DNA of 64,000 nt from Cryptomeria japonica (GCF_030272615.1 NC_081410.1:567133152-567197151); one strand, 5' to 3'; positions 11,668-23,671 are shown, counted from the first letter of the stretch. Numbers and translations: made by a program. Notes: a model not told the origin generated them from the letters alone.

Positions 11668-12658
11668 AAAGAAGAGATATTTAAGAAACGTGATTAAACA
11701 TAATTTATATATCTAATGCAGTCAAAAGACTTTACTGTTCAACCTAATGGATACAGATCAGAAAGTAAACAGACTCTAGAAGCTTGAACTACGAGATGAA
11801 CGAAAATAACTATTATACGTGTCATGGGCTGACCGATTCAATAGAATGATCGGTACTTCATCAATCACAGATAAATAGAACTTAGTGATCGAAAAGCCCT
11901 TCCATGACTTAATTAAGGAAAATTATTGTGTAAGGAAAGAACGATTTTAACTTAATGGCCATAGTATAACTATATTGCAAGCTAGTTGTGGGCTTTTTCA
12001 ACCCAAGTAAATGACATAAGTGATGATGCAGTGTAAATGCAATGAGAAATCAACGTTGAATACTACAAGGTTCTCGTAGCTGTTGAATTTGACAATAATA
12101 GAGTTGAGATTGAAGCATAAGATAAAAAGGAATTCTACAACAAGCAATTGGCAACGTAAGAGAATGAGAATTTCATCGCAGCACCGGAGTTATCATTTCA
12201 AAACTGTCGAAAGAGACCGAATCCCATCCTATAAATGTCACGCTTTGCACATTGGATATTCAAACCATCCATTACAATTATCCCAAAGAGATTTTACCTT
12301 ACTTTGTCTTTGCGATCCAAATTCTATCCTCGTCTGAAGCATTGGCTTAACAATATAAAGATTGGTTATCCCAAAATTGATGAAGAGAAAGCAGAAAACT
12401 CGAAAAGCAGAAGTGTTGTAGTTTCTCTGACGTCAATTCTTGTTGTGGCCGCACTTGTGTTTGTGTACGTCCATGCTTCTGTGGGCTCAAACGACAACGC
12501 TCATCGTCATCGTCATGTTTTGACAACGATCTCCAAAGTGGCGAACTTGGCATATAGAAAAGCTCGTTATCCCGAGCGATGTATCTTGCTTCTCAGACTA
12601 TCAAGCTTCACGATCTCACTAGCCTCGCTTTCTGAGTGAGCTAGCAAAGGGCTCAAAA
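11668..12658 (+). pseudogene. PME promoter and 5' coding copy, plus strand (left arm)
   Basis: The whole stretch matches the reverse complement of 57230-58385, covering upstream DNA, the TATA box (CTATAAAT at 12229-12236), the 5' UTR and the start of the pectinesterase coding region. Shared peptide pieces include DEEKAENSKSR, LTSILVVAALVF, SVGSNDNAH and KARYP. The PME start codon is ATA here. The coding part has lost about 20 bp around the MASYP codons relative to the intact gene and stops being PME-like near 12658. No PME catalytic domain is present, so it cannot make enzyme. At the position where the intact gene carries a frameshift, this copy is in frame. It faces a second, inverted copy starting at 12676. 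Confidence 0.9.
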
Positions 12659-12675
12659 ACGAGTGCTGTCAGAAC

Positions 12676-13014
12676 AACGAGGTTAGTGAGATCGTCAAGC
12701 TTGGGAGTCTGATAAGCCGAATAGGAAGCCATGGACGAGGTTCGCCACTTTGGAGACCCTTCTCCAAGCATGACGACGATGATGAGCGTTTGAGGCCACT
12801 GAAGCATTGACGGCTGCAAACACAAGTGCGGCCACAACCAGAATTGACGTCAGAGAAACTACCACAAATCTGCTTTTCAGGTTTTCTGCTTTTTTTCATC
12901 AACTTTGGCATAACTACTCTTCATTTTGTTAAGCCAATGCTTCAGGCGAGGATGTAGTTTGGATTGAAAGTAATCTTAAAGCCAATCTTGAAAGATTGGA
13001 TAATTTCGACACAT
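12676..13014 (-). pseudogene. PME 5' coding copy, minus strand (right arm, part 1)
   Basis: Read on the minus strand, this is a second copy of the PME 5' end. It has the start codon (ATG, about 12919-12921) and recognisable pieces such as MASYSAYQ. A 1-nt loss in the DEEK region shifts the frame, and about 35 bp are missing before the MASYS segment. It is the inverted partner of 12320-12658, so a transcript crossing 12300-12960 could fold into a long imperfect hairpin with a loop of about 20-40 nt. The 5' side is interrupted at 13015 by the Copia insertion and resumes at 17583. Confidence 0.88.
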
Positions 13015-13020
13015 AAACTC

Positions 13021-13249
13021 TGTTAATGTATTAATCTTTAGGTTAAAACTTAGTAATTTTAGGTTAATTTTAGTTTTGTTTGATTTTATTAGTTTTTGTA
13101 CAGTTATAACTTATTTGTTCCATCCGACAGTTTTTGTGTAACTGTGCAAACTGTTCGCTGCCTTTATTATGCAGCAAGTACTTCATGAATTTTAATTGAA
13201 ATGTGTTTCATTTTATTTTTGTCATTTCATTTACATTTCTGCCCTAACA
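13021..13249 (+). repeat. 5' LTR of Copia element
   Basis: Starts TGTTAATGTA, ends CCCTAACA (TG...CA). It is preceded by the flanking repeat AAACTC and followed after one base by the primer-binding site. Confidence 0.93.
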
Positions 13250-13250
13250 G

Positions 13251-13262
13251 TGGTATCAGAGC
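13251..13262 (+). promoter_or_regulatory. Primer-binding site (tRNA-iMet)
   Basis: TGGTATCAGAGC, one base after the 5' LTR, is complementary to the 3' end of initiator tRNA-Met, the usual primer of plant Copia elements. Confidence 0.93.
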
Positions 13263-13406
13263 GGAGAAATAAGAGCAGAGAATTCTACAGAAACAATAAA
13301 TTGATTCAGGTGATATCAATTTATTTATTCTCTATTTTTAAAGGATTGAGAAGTTATTTTAAAGTTGCAGGCCTTGCAAATTGTGTTTATTTATTTTAAA
13401 TTCAGA

Positions 13407-16400
13407 ATGCAGTCTATTGTTTCATTGATTGGAGAAACTTTAACAGGCAAAGATAATTGGATGGAATGGCATAGAAAAATTGAAAACACTCTCATTTTTA
13501 ATGATTTATGGTCTAAAATTTGTGATGGAAATGCCCAACCTACAACACCAATTGATGCTAAAGAAAAAGAAATTTGGCAATATAAAAATTCCAAAGCTTT
13601 GGCTTTGATAAGAGCTTCTGTTACTGGAGATGTGTATCGACATATACAAGGATGCACATTTGCATGGGAAGCCCTTCACAAATTAAAAGATTTGTTTGAT
13701 TCTCATTCAGAATTAGATTTTATTCAGTTACAATTAAAATTGTTTAATCTTGAATTGAAAAATGGTGATGTTATGAGTTTGGCTTCTGAAATCAGAGCTA
13801 TAAAACATGATGTTGATGCTGCGGGTGGAAAAGTTGATATCTATCTCACTGCTTTCATCAAGGCACTTCTTCCAACACATTCCACTTATCTAGAGTCTCT
13901 TCAAGCAAGTAATCAATTGAAAACCATTTCATTTGATACATTGGTTGAAAAGTTAGCAGAACGTGAAAAAGCTTTTGGAAGGAAAATAGATAATACTACT
14001 GGAAATGTTTGTTTTACTCATCAAAAAGAAAAATCTATCAATAAAATCTCTTCAAAGTATAGTTATAATGATAAAGGAAAAACTAGAGCTCAATGGAGGC
14101 AACATGATAATCAAAATGATAGGCAGTATTTATATTGTAAAAGATGTGGTAGAAAAGGTAGTCATGAAGCACATGAATGTAAGCTCTCATGGGACAAGAT
14201 AGAAAGTTTTAGAGAAAATTCATTTAAACAGAAAGATAAAACAAAAATGCACAGTGATGATAAAATTTCAGGAGCAGCCCAATTTGCTTGTGACAGTGAT
14301 AGTGATCAATATGTGCTTTCTGTTTCAGATTTTACATCTAATTCCTCATGGTATGATTCTTGGATCTTAGATACTGGAGCCACACAACATATGACATTTC
14401 GGCGTGATTGTTTTGAAGAATTTCATGAAGGTGCCTATGGTCCAATTTATTTAGCAGATAAATCTAGTCTGAAACCTCTTGGAAAAGGAACTATTCGATT
14501 TAAGTTGCCTAATCTTCAAGACCTTGTGCTTCATGATGTATTATTTATTCCAGAATTACAACGAAATTTGCTATCATTAGTATTGATTCGACAAAAAGGT
14601 TGTTCTATTTTCTTAAAAGATGGGCAGGTTGTTGTAAGAAAAACATCTAACAATCAAATTGTTTTCACTGGGTGTGAAGATGGAAGATTATTAAAATTAA
14701 ATGGTGCAACTACTTCTAAAAATTTTGCATATCTTACTGAAGAAGAGAGTCTATCACCAAGCCTTTTATGGCATGCAAGATTGGGGCATATTAGTTATGA
14801 TAGCATTCATACCATGCAAAAGAATGGTGTTGATGGTTTGCCATTTTTTCTAAATCAATTGAAAAATGTGAAGCATGTATTCTTGCCAAACAACATAAAA
14901 ATTCTTTTCCTCATTCCACCTGGAGAGCACATAGAAAATTGCAACTCATTCATTCAGATTTGTGTGGGCCTTTACCAGTAACTTCTATTGGAGGATCTAA
15001 GTACTTTATGTTGTTTATTGATGATTATAGTCGCATGACTTGGATTTATTTTTTGAAGCAAAAATCAGAGGCTTTTGACACTTTTAAAAGATTTCGTGTT
15101 ATGATTGAAAATCAGGCTCAATCTCAAATTGGTACTCTTCGAACAGATAATGGTGGAGAATTTACTTCTCTAATTTTTGAGGATTATCTTTGTCAAAATG
15201 GTATTCAGCATCATCTCACTATTCCAGGCACTCCTCAACAAAACGGTGTTGTTGAAAGAATGAATAGAACTATCATGAACATGGTTCGAGCAATGTTATA
15301 TTTCAAAGGCATCAAGTTATATTTTTGGGCTGAAGCAGCAAGAACAACAGTCTATCTTCGCAATAGATCTCCATCATCTGCTCTTCACCAAACAACTCCA
15401 TATGAGGTTTGGTTTGGTTATCCTCCAACTATTCGACACCTTCAAATTTTTGGTTCTATTTGCTATGCTTTGATTCCTAAAGAAAAAAGGAATAAGTTAC
15501 ATCATCATAGTTATAAGTGCATTTTTTTGGGCTATTCTGAAACTTCAAAAGCCTATAGATTATATGATGAAGTTCATAAAAAGTTTTTTATTGCTCGTGA
15601 TGTTGTATTTTGTGAATCTTTCAAAAGTGATACACATATTGAAAATGAGTTTAAACAACTTGATAAATTTGCCACATCTTCTCCTTGGATAGAAAATTCT
15701 TCTGAGATTTTACACTCTGGAGGAATGAATACATGTGTAGAACCTGCATCTCAAGCTACCTCAACTCATGATGCTCCACCTCTTCATGTACCAGAAGAAG
15801 CCCCTTCTCATAGTGATGTTCTCACTAATGATGAGCCTGACTCATTACCTCCCAATGAAGATTCTAATCTACAAATAGAAACATCTATTGTCCCACAAAA
15901 ATCCTCTCATAGGTGGACCAAACAAGCTCAACAAACTTTGAAAGATTTGCGACCTGATGAAATAGGTAAAACAGGTACAAGAAGTTGTTATAAAGCAAGG
16001 CTACAAGCTCAATCTAATATTTTAGATAACCTTGAGTCTATTGATGAGCTCAATATCACAATCGACTCAACACCAAATTCCTATAAAGAAGCTCATCATA
16101 TTTCATTTTGGAGGCAAGCTATGCAACATGAGTATAATGCACTTTTGAATAATGGCACATGGGAGTTGGTTGATCCTCCTCTTTATTGTAAACCTATCGG
16201 TTGTAAGTGGATTTTTAGAAATAAATATAACGCTGATGGTTCACTTGATAAACAAAAAGCACGCCTTGTTGCCAAAGGTTATGCTCAAAAAGAGGGCATA
16301 GACTATGATGAAACATTTGCCCCTACAGCAAAATGGATTACAATTCGTGTTTTGTTGGCTTTAGCAGCCCAAAATGGTTGGAACATCCATCACATGGATG

Positions 16401-17368
16401 TTAAAATTGCATTCTTGAATGGTGATCTTAAAGAAATAGTATATATGACTCAACCTGAAGGCTTTGAAGTTCCTGGTAAAGAGGACAAGGTACGCAAGCT
16501 TATAAAATCATTGTATGGTTTAAAACAAGCCCCACGAGCCTGGTATGAAAAACTCACTGAGCATCTCTTGCAGTTGAATTTTCATCACTTTGAATTTGAT
16601 GATGCAACTCTTTTTGTTAAACAGATTGATGGTACTATTGTCTATCTTATTGTTTATGTGGATGATTTATTTATCACTGGAACTAGTGAGGCTAATATTC
16701 AAAATGTAAAAGAAGGATTGCAGCAAGGTTTTGATATGACTGATTTGGGTCATCTTCATTACTATTTGGGAATTGAGTTGATTCAAAACCCCCAATCTAT
16801 CTTCATCAGTCAACAAAAATATATTGGTGATCTTCTCAAAAAGTTTGGTATGGCTGATTGCAAGCCTCTCAGCACTCCTATGGAGCAAAATCTCAAACTT
16901 TCATCTAATGATTCCTCTGATTTGGTTGATGCAACTTCTTATAGGCAACTAGTTGGCAGTTTGATTTATGCTACAACTACTCGACCTGATATTTCTTTTT
17001 CTGTTGGAGTTCTGTCACGATTTATGCAACAACCTAGAGAAACTCATTGGTTAGCAGCCAAACGGGTTCTTCGATATCTACAGGGCACTCAAAACTATGG
17101 GCTTAAATACTCCAAGATAACAAAATTTTCTTTGCTTAGTTATTCAGATTCAGATTATGCAGGTGATATGGATGATGGAAAATCTACATCTGGTTACTTA
17201 ATGTCTCTTGGTTTTGCTGTAATCTCTTGGAAATCTAAAAAGCAACCAGTCCCAACTCTCTCTTCTGCAGAAGTAGAATATATAGCAGCATCTGAGGCAA
17301 CTAGAGAAATCTTATGGCTTCGAAGAATTCTTGCAGATTTGCAGGCACCACAAGCTTTTAATCTTTAG
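13407..17368 (+). pseudogene. Copia gag-pol polyprotein, one frameshift, truncated RNase H
   Basis: The start is taken at 13407 (ATGCAGTCTATTG); an upstream in-frame ATG at 13365 lies in leader-like sequence. Order: gag with a CCHC-like knuckle CKRCGRKGSHEAHEC, protease DTGATQHM, GAG-pre-integrase WHARLGHISY, integrase (CEAC..K, then D in IHSDLCGP, D in LRTDNGGEF, and E in GVVERMNR), reverse transcriptase with YVDD in VYVDDLFITG, and RNase H (SDSDYAGD, SSAEVEYIA). A 1-nt loss in the A-run at 14862-14866 separates protease from integrase. The RNase H is cut after LRRILADL, and the last codons and stop are supplied by LTR sequence. All else is open, in keeping with the near-identical LTRs. Confidence 0.93.
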
Positions 17369-17576
17369 GTTAAAACTTAGTAATTTTAGGTTAATTTTAG
17401 TTTTGTTTGATTTTATTAGTTTTTGTACAGTTATAACTTATTTGTTCCATCCGACAGTTTTTGTGTAACTGTGCAAACTGTTCCCTGCCTTTATTATGCA
17501 GCAAGTACTTCATGAATTTTAATTGAAATGTGTTTCATTTTATTTTTGTCATTTCATTTACATTTTTGCCCTAACA
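17358..17576 (+). repeat. 3' LTR of Copia element, first 10 bp missing
   Basis: Aligns with 13031-13249 with two substitutions (G/C in the CTGTTCGCTG segment and C/T in CATTTCTGCC). The first 10 bp (TGTTAATGTA) and the polypurine tract are absent. The junction falls within TTTTAATC, short enough for microhomology-mediated deletion. Confidence 0.93.
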
Positions 17577-17582
17577 AAACTC

Positions 17583-17670
17583 AACTACTTCTTAGGAAAA
17601 ATGTAATGGATGGTTTGAATCTTCAATGTGCAAAGTGTCACACTATAATGGATGGCTTGATTCCGTGAGG
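17583..17670 (-). pseudogene. PME upstream copy, right arm part 2
   Basis: Continues the right PME arm directly after the Copia target-site duplication. AAATGTAATGGATGGTTTGAA followed by TCTTCAATGTGC, and later GATTCCGTGA, matches the PME 5' flank at about 57620-57687. The piece lies where the TATA box should be (CACTATAATGG). Confidence 0.85.
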
Positions 17671-17672
17671 CT

Positions 17673-17738
17673 ACAGAAGCCTCAATGGCCACAAACACGA
17701 GGGCACTAATAATGAGAATGGACATTGAAGAAACAGTA
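17673..17738 (-). pseudogene. Possible third PME 5' coding fragment
   Basis: CAGAAGC...GCCACAAACACGAG...GAGAATGGAC resembles the antisense of the PME signal-anchor coding region (about 57409-57470). Similarity is roughly 70% by eye over about 65 bp, so this is tentative. It sits where PME upstream sequence was expected, which would imply a further rearrangement. Confidence 0.35.
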
Positions 17739-17864
17739 CACATCCGCTTTGTCTTTGTAGTGATCTTTGTAGTGGTCTATCGACAATTGGGATTTGATCC
17801 TGACAAAATATTTTATATGTGTATGAAGAAAACAATTGTTTATGATGAGCCTATTGTTACTAGT

Positions 17865-18197
17865 GTGGCTACTCAACAAACTCATTAAACTCTCCCCCTC
17901 TATCTGCTCTGAGTATCTTGATAGGATATCCGCTCTGCTTTTCAGCCATTACTTTAAAATTATTAAATCATGCAAAGGCTTCAAAATTTTGCTTAAGAAA
18001 ATAAACTTAAGTGTGGCGAGAGAAATCATCAATGAAATTCAAAAAATAAAGGTTCTTACCCAATGATTCCTCTTGCATGTCACCATAAATTATGTCAGCA
18101 TACACAAGCTCTAGAGGGGTTTTGGCGTTCCAAGACTTGTTCACCGAAAAACTATCTCGATGATGCTTGCCAAGTGCACACCCTAAATAAACTTCTT
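17865..18197 (-). pseudogene. Inverted Copia integrase fragment
   Basis: Read on the minus strand, this encodes the start of a Copia integrase: CALGKHHRDSF, TPLELVYADI, LNFIDDFSRHT, YFLKQNFEAFA, EKQSGYPIKILRADRGGEF. Stops interrupt it. It points away from the primer-binding site at 18213, the opposite orientation to the Copia gag that starts at 18282. Its first codons (KEEVYLG) overlap in sequence with the point where that plus-strand Copia ends near 27190 (IKEDL), so it may be the missing integrase of the same element in inverted position. Confidence 0.85.
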
Positions 18198-18212
18198 CTT
18201 TAGTCTTTCATT

Positions 18213-18224
18213 TGGTATCAGAGC
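18213..18224 (+). promoter_or_regulatory. Primer-binding site of the older Copia
   Basis: TGGTATCAGAGC, 58 bp before the gag ATG at 18282. No 5' LTR could be recognised upstream; the sequence there is the inverted integrase fragment. Confidence 0.8.
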
Positions 18225-18281
18225 GCGTTGCAAGATTTCTGATTGTGCAAGTAGCAAGGTTAGAGAAACAGTTAACTCCAG

Positions 18282-19121
18282 ATGGCTAATAGAAAAGATG
18301 TACCATTTACAATTTCGTTGTTTATCGGAGACAACTATGATTATTGGAGTATCAAAATGAAGACCCTACTATTATCCCAAGAAATTTGGGAATTTGTGGA
18401 AGGAGGATACCCAGAACTTGCAGATCAGAATACGTTGAATTCATGGACACCACAACAAAAAGCTCGGTTGAAAGAAGACAAAAAGAAGGACAACAAAGCT
18501 CTTTACACCATTCAATCTGCATTGGATGTTTTAATTTTCCCTCGAATAGGCAATATGACAAAATCAAAGGATGCATGGCAGGCTTTACAAATTGCATATC
18601 AAGGTATAGACAAAATCAAATTGGTAAGACTTCAAACGTTACGAAAAGAATTCAAAAATTTGAGGATGAAAGAATCTAAGTCTATTCATGAATTTATCAC
18701 TAGGACTCAAGGTATTGTGAATTAGCTTAAGACTCGAGGAGAAACTATAATAGAACAAAAAATTGTAGAAAATTTTTTGAGATCTCTTCCTCCTAAATTT
18801 GATCCAGTGGTGATAGACATTGAAGAAAGTAAAGATCTAACTACTTTTCAAGTTGCCAAGCTGATCGGTTATTTGCAATCTTATGAAGAGCGTATGTAGC
18901 ATTCTACGGAAAGTTTTGTGAAAGATTTCCAATCTTCTATCAATATTGAAGAAAAGATCAAATCTCCTCCCTCTCAACCTACAAAATTTCAAGGTGAATC
19001 TTTTGGTAATAACAAAGGAAGAGGTAGAGGAAGAGGAAGAGGAAATAATTGAGGAAAGGGAAGAAGTTCTATGGATAAAAGGAGTATCTAGTGCAAATAT
19101 TGTGAAAGATATGGGCACTAT
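18282..19121 (+). pseudogene. Older Copia element: gag, first part
   Basis: Copia gag of the UBN2 type: FIGDNYDYWSIKMKTLL, IWEFVEGGYPE, DAWQALQIAYQG, LQTLRKEFKNLRM. In-frame stops lie at 18723-18725 and 18897-18899, with more just before the zinc knuckle. The reading frame runs to CKYCERYGHY, where the Sirevirus-like element is inserted. The remaining knuckle residues continue at 26602. Start chosen at 18282 because it opens the conserved N-terminus 58 bp after the primer-binding site. Confidence 0.9.
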
Positions 19122-20255
19122 TGATGAATACTAAGAGGGGGGTGAATTAGTATACCCAAAAACTTAAACAATCTCTTAAGCAGTTTAACTACAGGCCGAT
19201 GTAACAGATTAAACAATAATCCGGTTAAAAAATAAACAAGCCAAATAGTAAATAAAGCATTCACCCATAGAAGCATAATCACCATAACACAAGGTTTTGA
19301 AGTGGAAACCCAAATGGAAAAAACCACGGTGAGTAAAACTCACAAGTTAATTATCTGCAGAATAGTAACTAGACTGGTTAAGGTCAGACCGGTTAAGGCC
19401 TTCCAACATTCTTCACGAGAATAGACCTTGTTAGGAATCTAGATCTCTATTAGGAGATAAGTCCTGTTAAAGACTACCCTATTAGAGGATTTCAGATCCA
19501 CAACTGTGAACAACCTTGTTAGAAGATTTACAATAGGCTTGGCTAGGCCTACCCAGATAAGGGTTTCAGACTTGTCGAAGATATTAGTAATCAACAAGTG
19601 AATGATCTAGATAGTAGCACATAATGGTTGATTTGATCCTTGACAGCTCCCTGTTAATGCATTCCAACATTACTTCAGCCTTCTATATTTTGCACTCTCG
19701 ATCTCTGTTGTGAGAGACCTTTTCTTGCATAGGCCTTATCTTCTTTTCAACATCCGCACACAACAACTTGTTTAAAACCCTAGACATGATGTCCTCATAT
19801 AGGAACCTGATTTCATGTCGGTCCAATAAGATTAGAGTACAATTTCCTAGGTATAGTGCATCTAGACACATTTGGTAACACGACATAGAAACACCGCCAA
19901 AGTGTTGGTGGATGATAATTCATCATACATTACAATTATACTAGTTTAATATAATATACTGATTACCAGTTGACAAATGAAAATTGGAAAATTGGAGCAT
20001 AGTTTTTCGATGAAAAGATTAACTACCGCTTGGGGTTTCAATTTCACTTGAGATCTTCATACCATTTGGGGTCTTAGATCATGCTATGACCGGTAAGCAT
20101 CTTCTGCAAAAACACCGATAGTCTTCAATAAACAAAGACTATACATTTAATGACATACAATATTGGTTGGGACAACTACTGGTTGAGAATAACTCATACA
20201 TCAAATAAGTGTGTGTCAATGACAATCACAACTAAATTTCATCAAAATACCAACA
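19122..20255 (-). repeat. 3' LTR of the pol-less element (minus orientation)
   Basis: On the plus strand it runs from TGATGAATACTAAGAGG to AATACCAACA and is 1134 bp. It matches 25454-26596 with scattered substitutions. It is flanked by the duplication ACTAT. Confidence 0.92.
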
Positions 20256-20480
20256 ATCTCCCCCTTTGGCAATGATGGCAACACTTAGGAAAATTTTGAC
20301 ATCTAAGTGCTTAAAAAACAAAAACAGATGCCATAATCAAAATTACTCCCCCTAAGCACATACACTACTCCCTTTGCAAAAAATTACAAGTATGTGCATG
20401 AAATGATAATACTCGCCATTATTTTAATACACTACTTTCCCTTTGCCAACAATGACAAATTAATGCAAAATATTCCCCCT
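20256..20480 (-). promoter_or_regulatory. Multiple polypurine tracts
   Basis: Plus-strand ATCTCCCCCTTTGGC directly abuts the LTR at 20256-20270. Further tracts (ACTCCCCCTAAGC near 20344, ACTACTCCCTTTGC near 20370, ATTCCCCCTTTTTTT near 20470) follow within 220 bp. On the minus strand these are purine tracts. Multiple tracts upstream of the 3' LTR are reported for Sireviruses. Confidence 0.7.
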
Positions 20481-20527
20481 TTTTTTAGCATAATATGAAA
20501 ATAGAGTATATGTTCATGACAATAAGG

Positions 20528-23500
20528 AGTAAAACTTCTCAAAAAGAGATTTAAAGTTTTGCATAAAATTTTTCATGTCTGAGGACAATGACTCAAGAAG
20601 TGAGGCAGAAATTTCACTCTCGGTCTTCATCTGGAAGGCTAATTCTTCCATTGCATCGATGGTTCTCATCTCCTATGTCACAGTAATAGCCCAGAAGTTC
20701 AGGAAGCACTTTTGAAGAACCTACAATTTTGGCAATAGGAGCAACTGGAACTCCTACAGATCTCGAGTCCGATTGCAGATCTCTGAGTCAAGATTTGTAA
20801 TTTGATGTTGGTGAGTATGAACAGTTTGTCCATATACTGTGAACAAATCATAAGGCAGCTTGAAGTTGTCGATATATTTTTGTAACTCCGATTGGAGTTG
20901 AGTCTTCTGTTTCAGAGCATCTTCACAAAATAGGTGAGGTTGGCAGATTTTACTCAAGAGTAGGTTACCTTCACCCATAGCTGACCTTATATCATCTTTT
21001 TTCTTAAACAATCGTGTCTTGTCTTCATCCATTTGCTTTACTAAGGCAACTTTGAGTGCCTTTTCATGTTTTTTCTTTGCAATGACCTGGGCAACATCTT
21101 CCAAACATCATACCTGATCATCCACTACTGTGCAAAGAAGTTTGAGCTTGGTCAATGAGAAAACAATACTAGGGAGGTTAGTACCGGGGATTAGATTAGA
21201 AAGGATGTCAACAACAAACTGAATGACATCCTGTTCTTTCTTTTTCCTTAGTTCTTCCAATCTCTCCTACGCTAGTTGAATGCTCTGCAGTAGCTCTGTC
21301 TCATCAACCGATTGAGTTAGAAAAGCAAGAGTCAGATCAGTGGGACTGGTGGAATCAACCTGCTTGGCTTGATCTCTGGTTTCCTTAGGATTCTATCCTC
21401 CCTCCTTTTCCTTGATCTCCGCTTGTCTTTTCTCCTCCACTTCTTCTTTGTCTTGGGCTACCATGGCGGCCTTCACTTTCTCATCTTCCACTCTCCTCTT
21501 CTCCTCTTCTTTCTTCCTCTTTTCTTCTTCCTTATTCTCTTCTTCCTTCTTCTTCTCTTCTTCCTTCCTCTTTTCTTCTTCCTTCCTCTTCTCTTCTTGC
21601 CTTGCTTTCTCCGCTAGCTCTTTCTCTTTCTTTTCTTTATCCGCTTTCTCTTTTTCCCGTTTCTCTTTTTCCGCTTTCTCATCCTTTTCTGAAGTGATAT
21701 CCTCAATATCCAGTGCATCAACATCAATGGGATCATTTTGTTCTAATATTCCATCACCCATACTGTCAAAGACTTCATCCGGTTTGGCTGTTGATGAGTC
21801 AGGCTCTTGCTCATCCTGTCTATTAGCTTTGGATACTTGTTGCATTTTGACATAAGCTTTAACCTGCAAATGGGTGTCTTTTTCCACTTTAGAAATTTTG
21901 CCTCTAAGTAGCTGAAGTCTTCTTCTTCGCATGAAGAAAATTCCTTTGTACTTATCAATAATTTCAAACAATTATGAGTTAGAGGCATCTAGAAAATATT
22001 GAGCAAAAAAATTCTCCTTGGTTTCTTGCTCTTTTCAATGGCAATGTGCCATTTGTTGTCCAAATAATCATACAAAGATTTAGAAGTAACTGATTTAGTT
22101 TCGGAAGGTGACCGATCATTAATACATAAATATTTAATAAGTTCTTGTTCAACATCCTCCTTTTCACTATCATTGAAATCATCAAAATATTCTTTTTAAA
22201 TCATCAAGAACTTTTCTTCTAATATTCTTTATGGTCCTTTGACAATGTGTCATAGGTTTGTAAGAGGAAATATCTAAATTTACCGGTGCAGAGGTTGTTT
22301 GTACATTACCAGTTGACTTCGTCTTCTTGCTTGATTGGCTTGTTTTCTTCATTTCTACCTCTAGTTCAGTGCCTTCTAAATCCGGTGAGTTATTCCTTGT
22401 TTTCCTCTTCCTCTCGAATTCCTTTGCCGGAATAACCTCTGGTTTCTTTTTTTCTGGTGACCTCTTGGTCACTTTAGGACTGGCAGCAGATGTAACTAGT
22501 GTCAAAGCCGATGGTACTACTTTATTATTTTTCTGTTTCGGTACCTCAATATGTTTGATCCTTTCTAAGTAAGTACCGGTCCTCTTCTTCTTGGGATCAA
22601 GTGGCGAATCAAGTAGGGTAGAGGCATACCCTGTCAGTATATCATTTACCACTTCATACCCCATAGGCTCAATTACATCTTCTTTGGGTTCGACCGCTTC
22701 CATTATGCAATGATCTGTTTTGATTGTAAAACAAATGTCATCTTCATATTTCTTAACTAGATCACCAGATATTCTCATTCTCTAGTTCATCTTTAGTTTG
22801 AACTCATCAAAATATCTGTTCAGAGTCTCCAGATATGCAGTTACCACTACTTGCAGACTCTCCTTTATTTGTTGGAAATCGGTAGGTCAATTGACCATTG
22901 AACATCACCAACTCGAGGAAAATATCCTTGAAAGTAGAAAACTAAACCAACAAACAGTTGACCAAACTTAAACCTCAAGGTTTTGTCCAATTTGATCGAC
23001 TTCAGGTTATCTATGAGTTGTTTCTGCATGTAGGTACATAAGTCACATTTTGCATTCTCCTTGATCATCATGTAAGCGGCATGCACCGCAGCTGTAGGAA
23101 CAGAATTCATCCTGCTAGCATAGAATATTCTATACCCGATTACCATGCATGCATATTTCACCAAATCATCTTTAATGGTGTTGATAGTCATTGCCCGTTG
23201 GTCACTCACAGAACCGGTGAGCTCTGTCATTTTGGTTTTGGTGATTTTTCGAAGAACAAGGACTTCCCTAACATTGCAGAAATTGGTCACAGCATGAATT
23301 GCCTCTGGTGTAATATCATGGGTTCGCTCAAGGTACATCTTATCACCATGAACCCTACTAAGGATAATCCTGATGTGTTCTTCTGTAAATTCTTTGAGAA
23401 AGTATACTGCATTATGTAATTACTTATTCTCTATTATGTTGCATTCAAGTTTAATCTTCTTATCGTCTCCATAGAACAGACTCAGCTGGGAGTGAATCAC

Positions 23501-23671
23501 TAGGGACCCTAGGTCTTCTAGTTTTCAATTAATATATCCTGAAACATTGCCTTTGACAATGACTCCGACAGGAATTTGAGATAGGGTATTATATTTCATC
23601 TTATTTTAAAGAAACTCAAGTGCATCCTCAGGTTCAGTAGAACTAGAGGGGATTTTAGATGCAGAAGCCAT
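20528..23671 (-). pseudogene. Long extra ORF with Lys/Glu-rich coiled coil (decayed)
   Basis: Read on the minus strand from ATG at 23671 (MASASKIPSSSTEPEDALEFL), about 1000 codons can be followed through a few stops and frameshifts. The N-terminal third contains TPEAIHAVTNFCNVREVLVL and QLFVGLVFYFQGYFPRV. A basic middle part has SPEKKKPEVIPAKEFERKRK. An acidic segment (DPIDVDALDIEDI) precedes a very charged stretch of repeated EEKRKEEEKKKEEE, and then another coiled-coil part (KKKHEKALKVALVKQMDEDK). I recognise no enzyme motif. Its position between gag and the 3' LTR is where some Sireviruses carry an env-like ORF, but that identity is only an inference; I saw no convincing signal peptide. 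Confidence 0.7.

Larger units (their letters stand above)
13021..17576 (+). mobile_element. Ty1/Copia retrotransposon, young, 3' end deleted
   Basis: The element is a 5' LTR (13021-13249), a tRNA-iMet primer-binding site, one gag-pol reading frame and a 3' LTR lacking its first 10 bp. The direct repeat AAACTC flanks it at 13015-13020 and 17577-17582. The aligned LTR parts differ at two positions in 219 bp by eye, so the insertion is recent. An internal deletion removed the end of RNase H, the polypurine tract and the first bases of the 3' LTR. It sits inside the right arm of the PME inverted duplication. Domain order PR-IN-RT-RH is that of Copia. Confidence 0.95.

Noticed and set aside
12083-12337. 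84-codon plus-strand ORF before the PME-like copy
   Set aside because: It corresponds to PME promoter sequence, which is non-coding at the intact locus.
21369-21855. Long plus-strand Ser/Phe- and Leu/Phe-rich ORFs
   Set aside because: They are antisense readings of the Lys/Glu-rich GAA/GAG repeats of the minus-strand ORF at 20528-23671.
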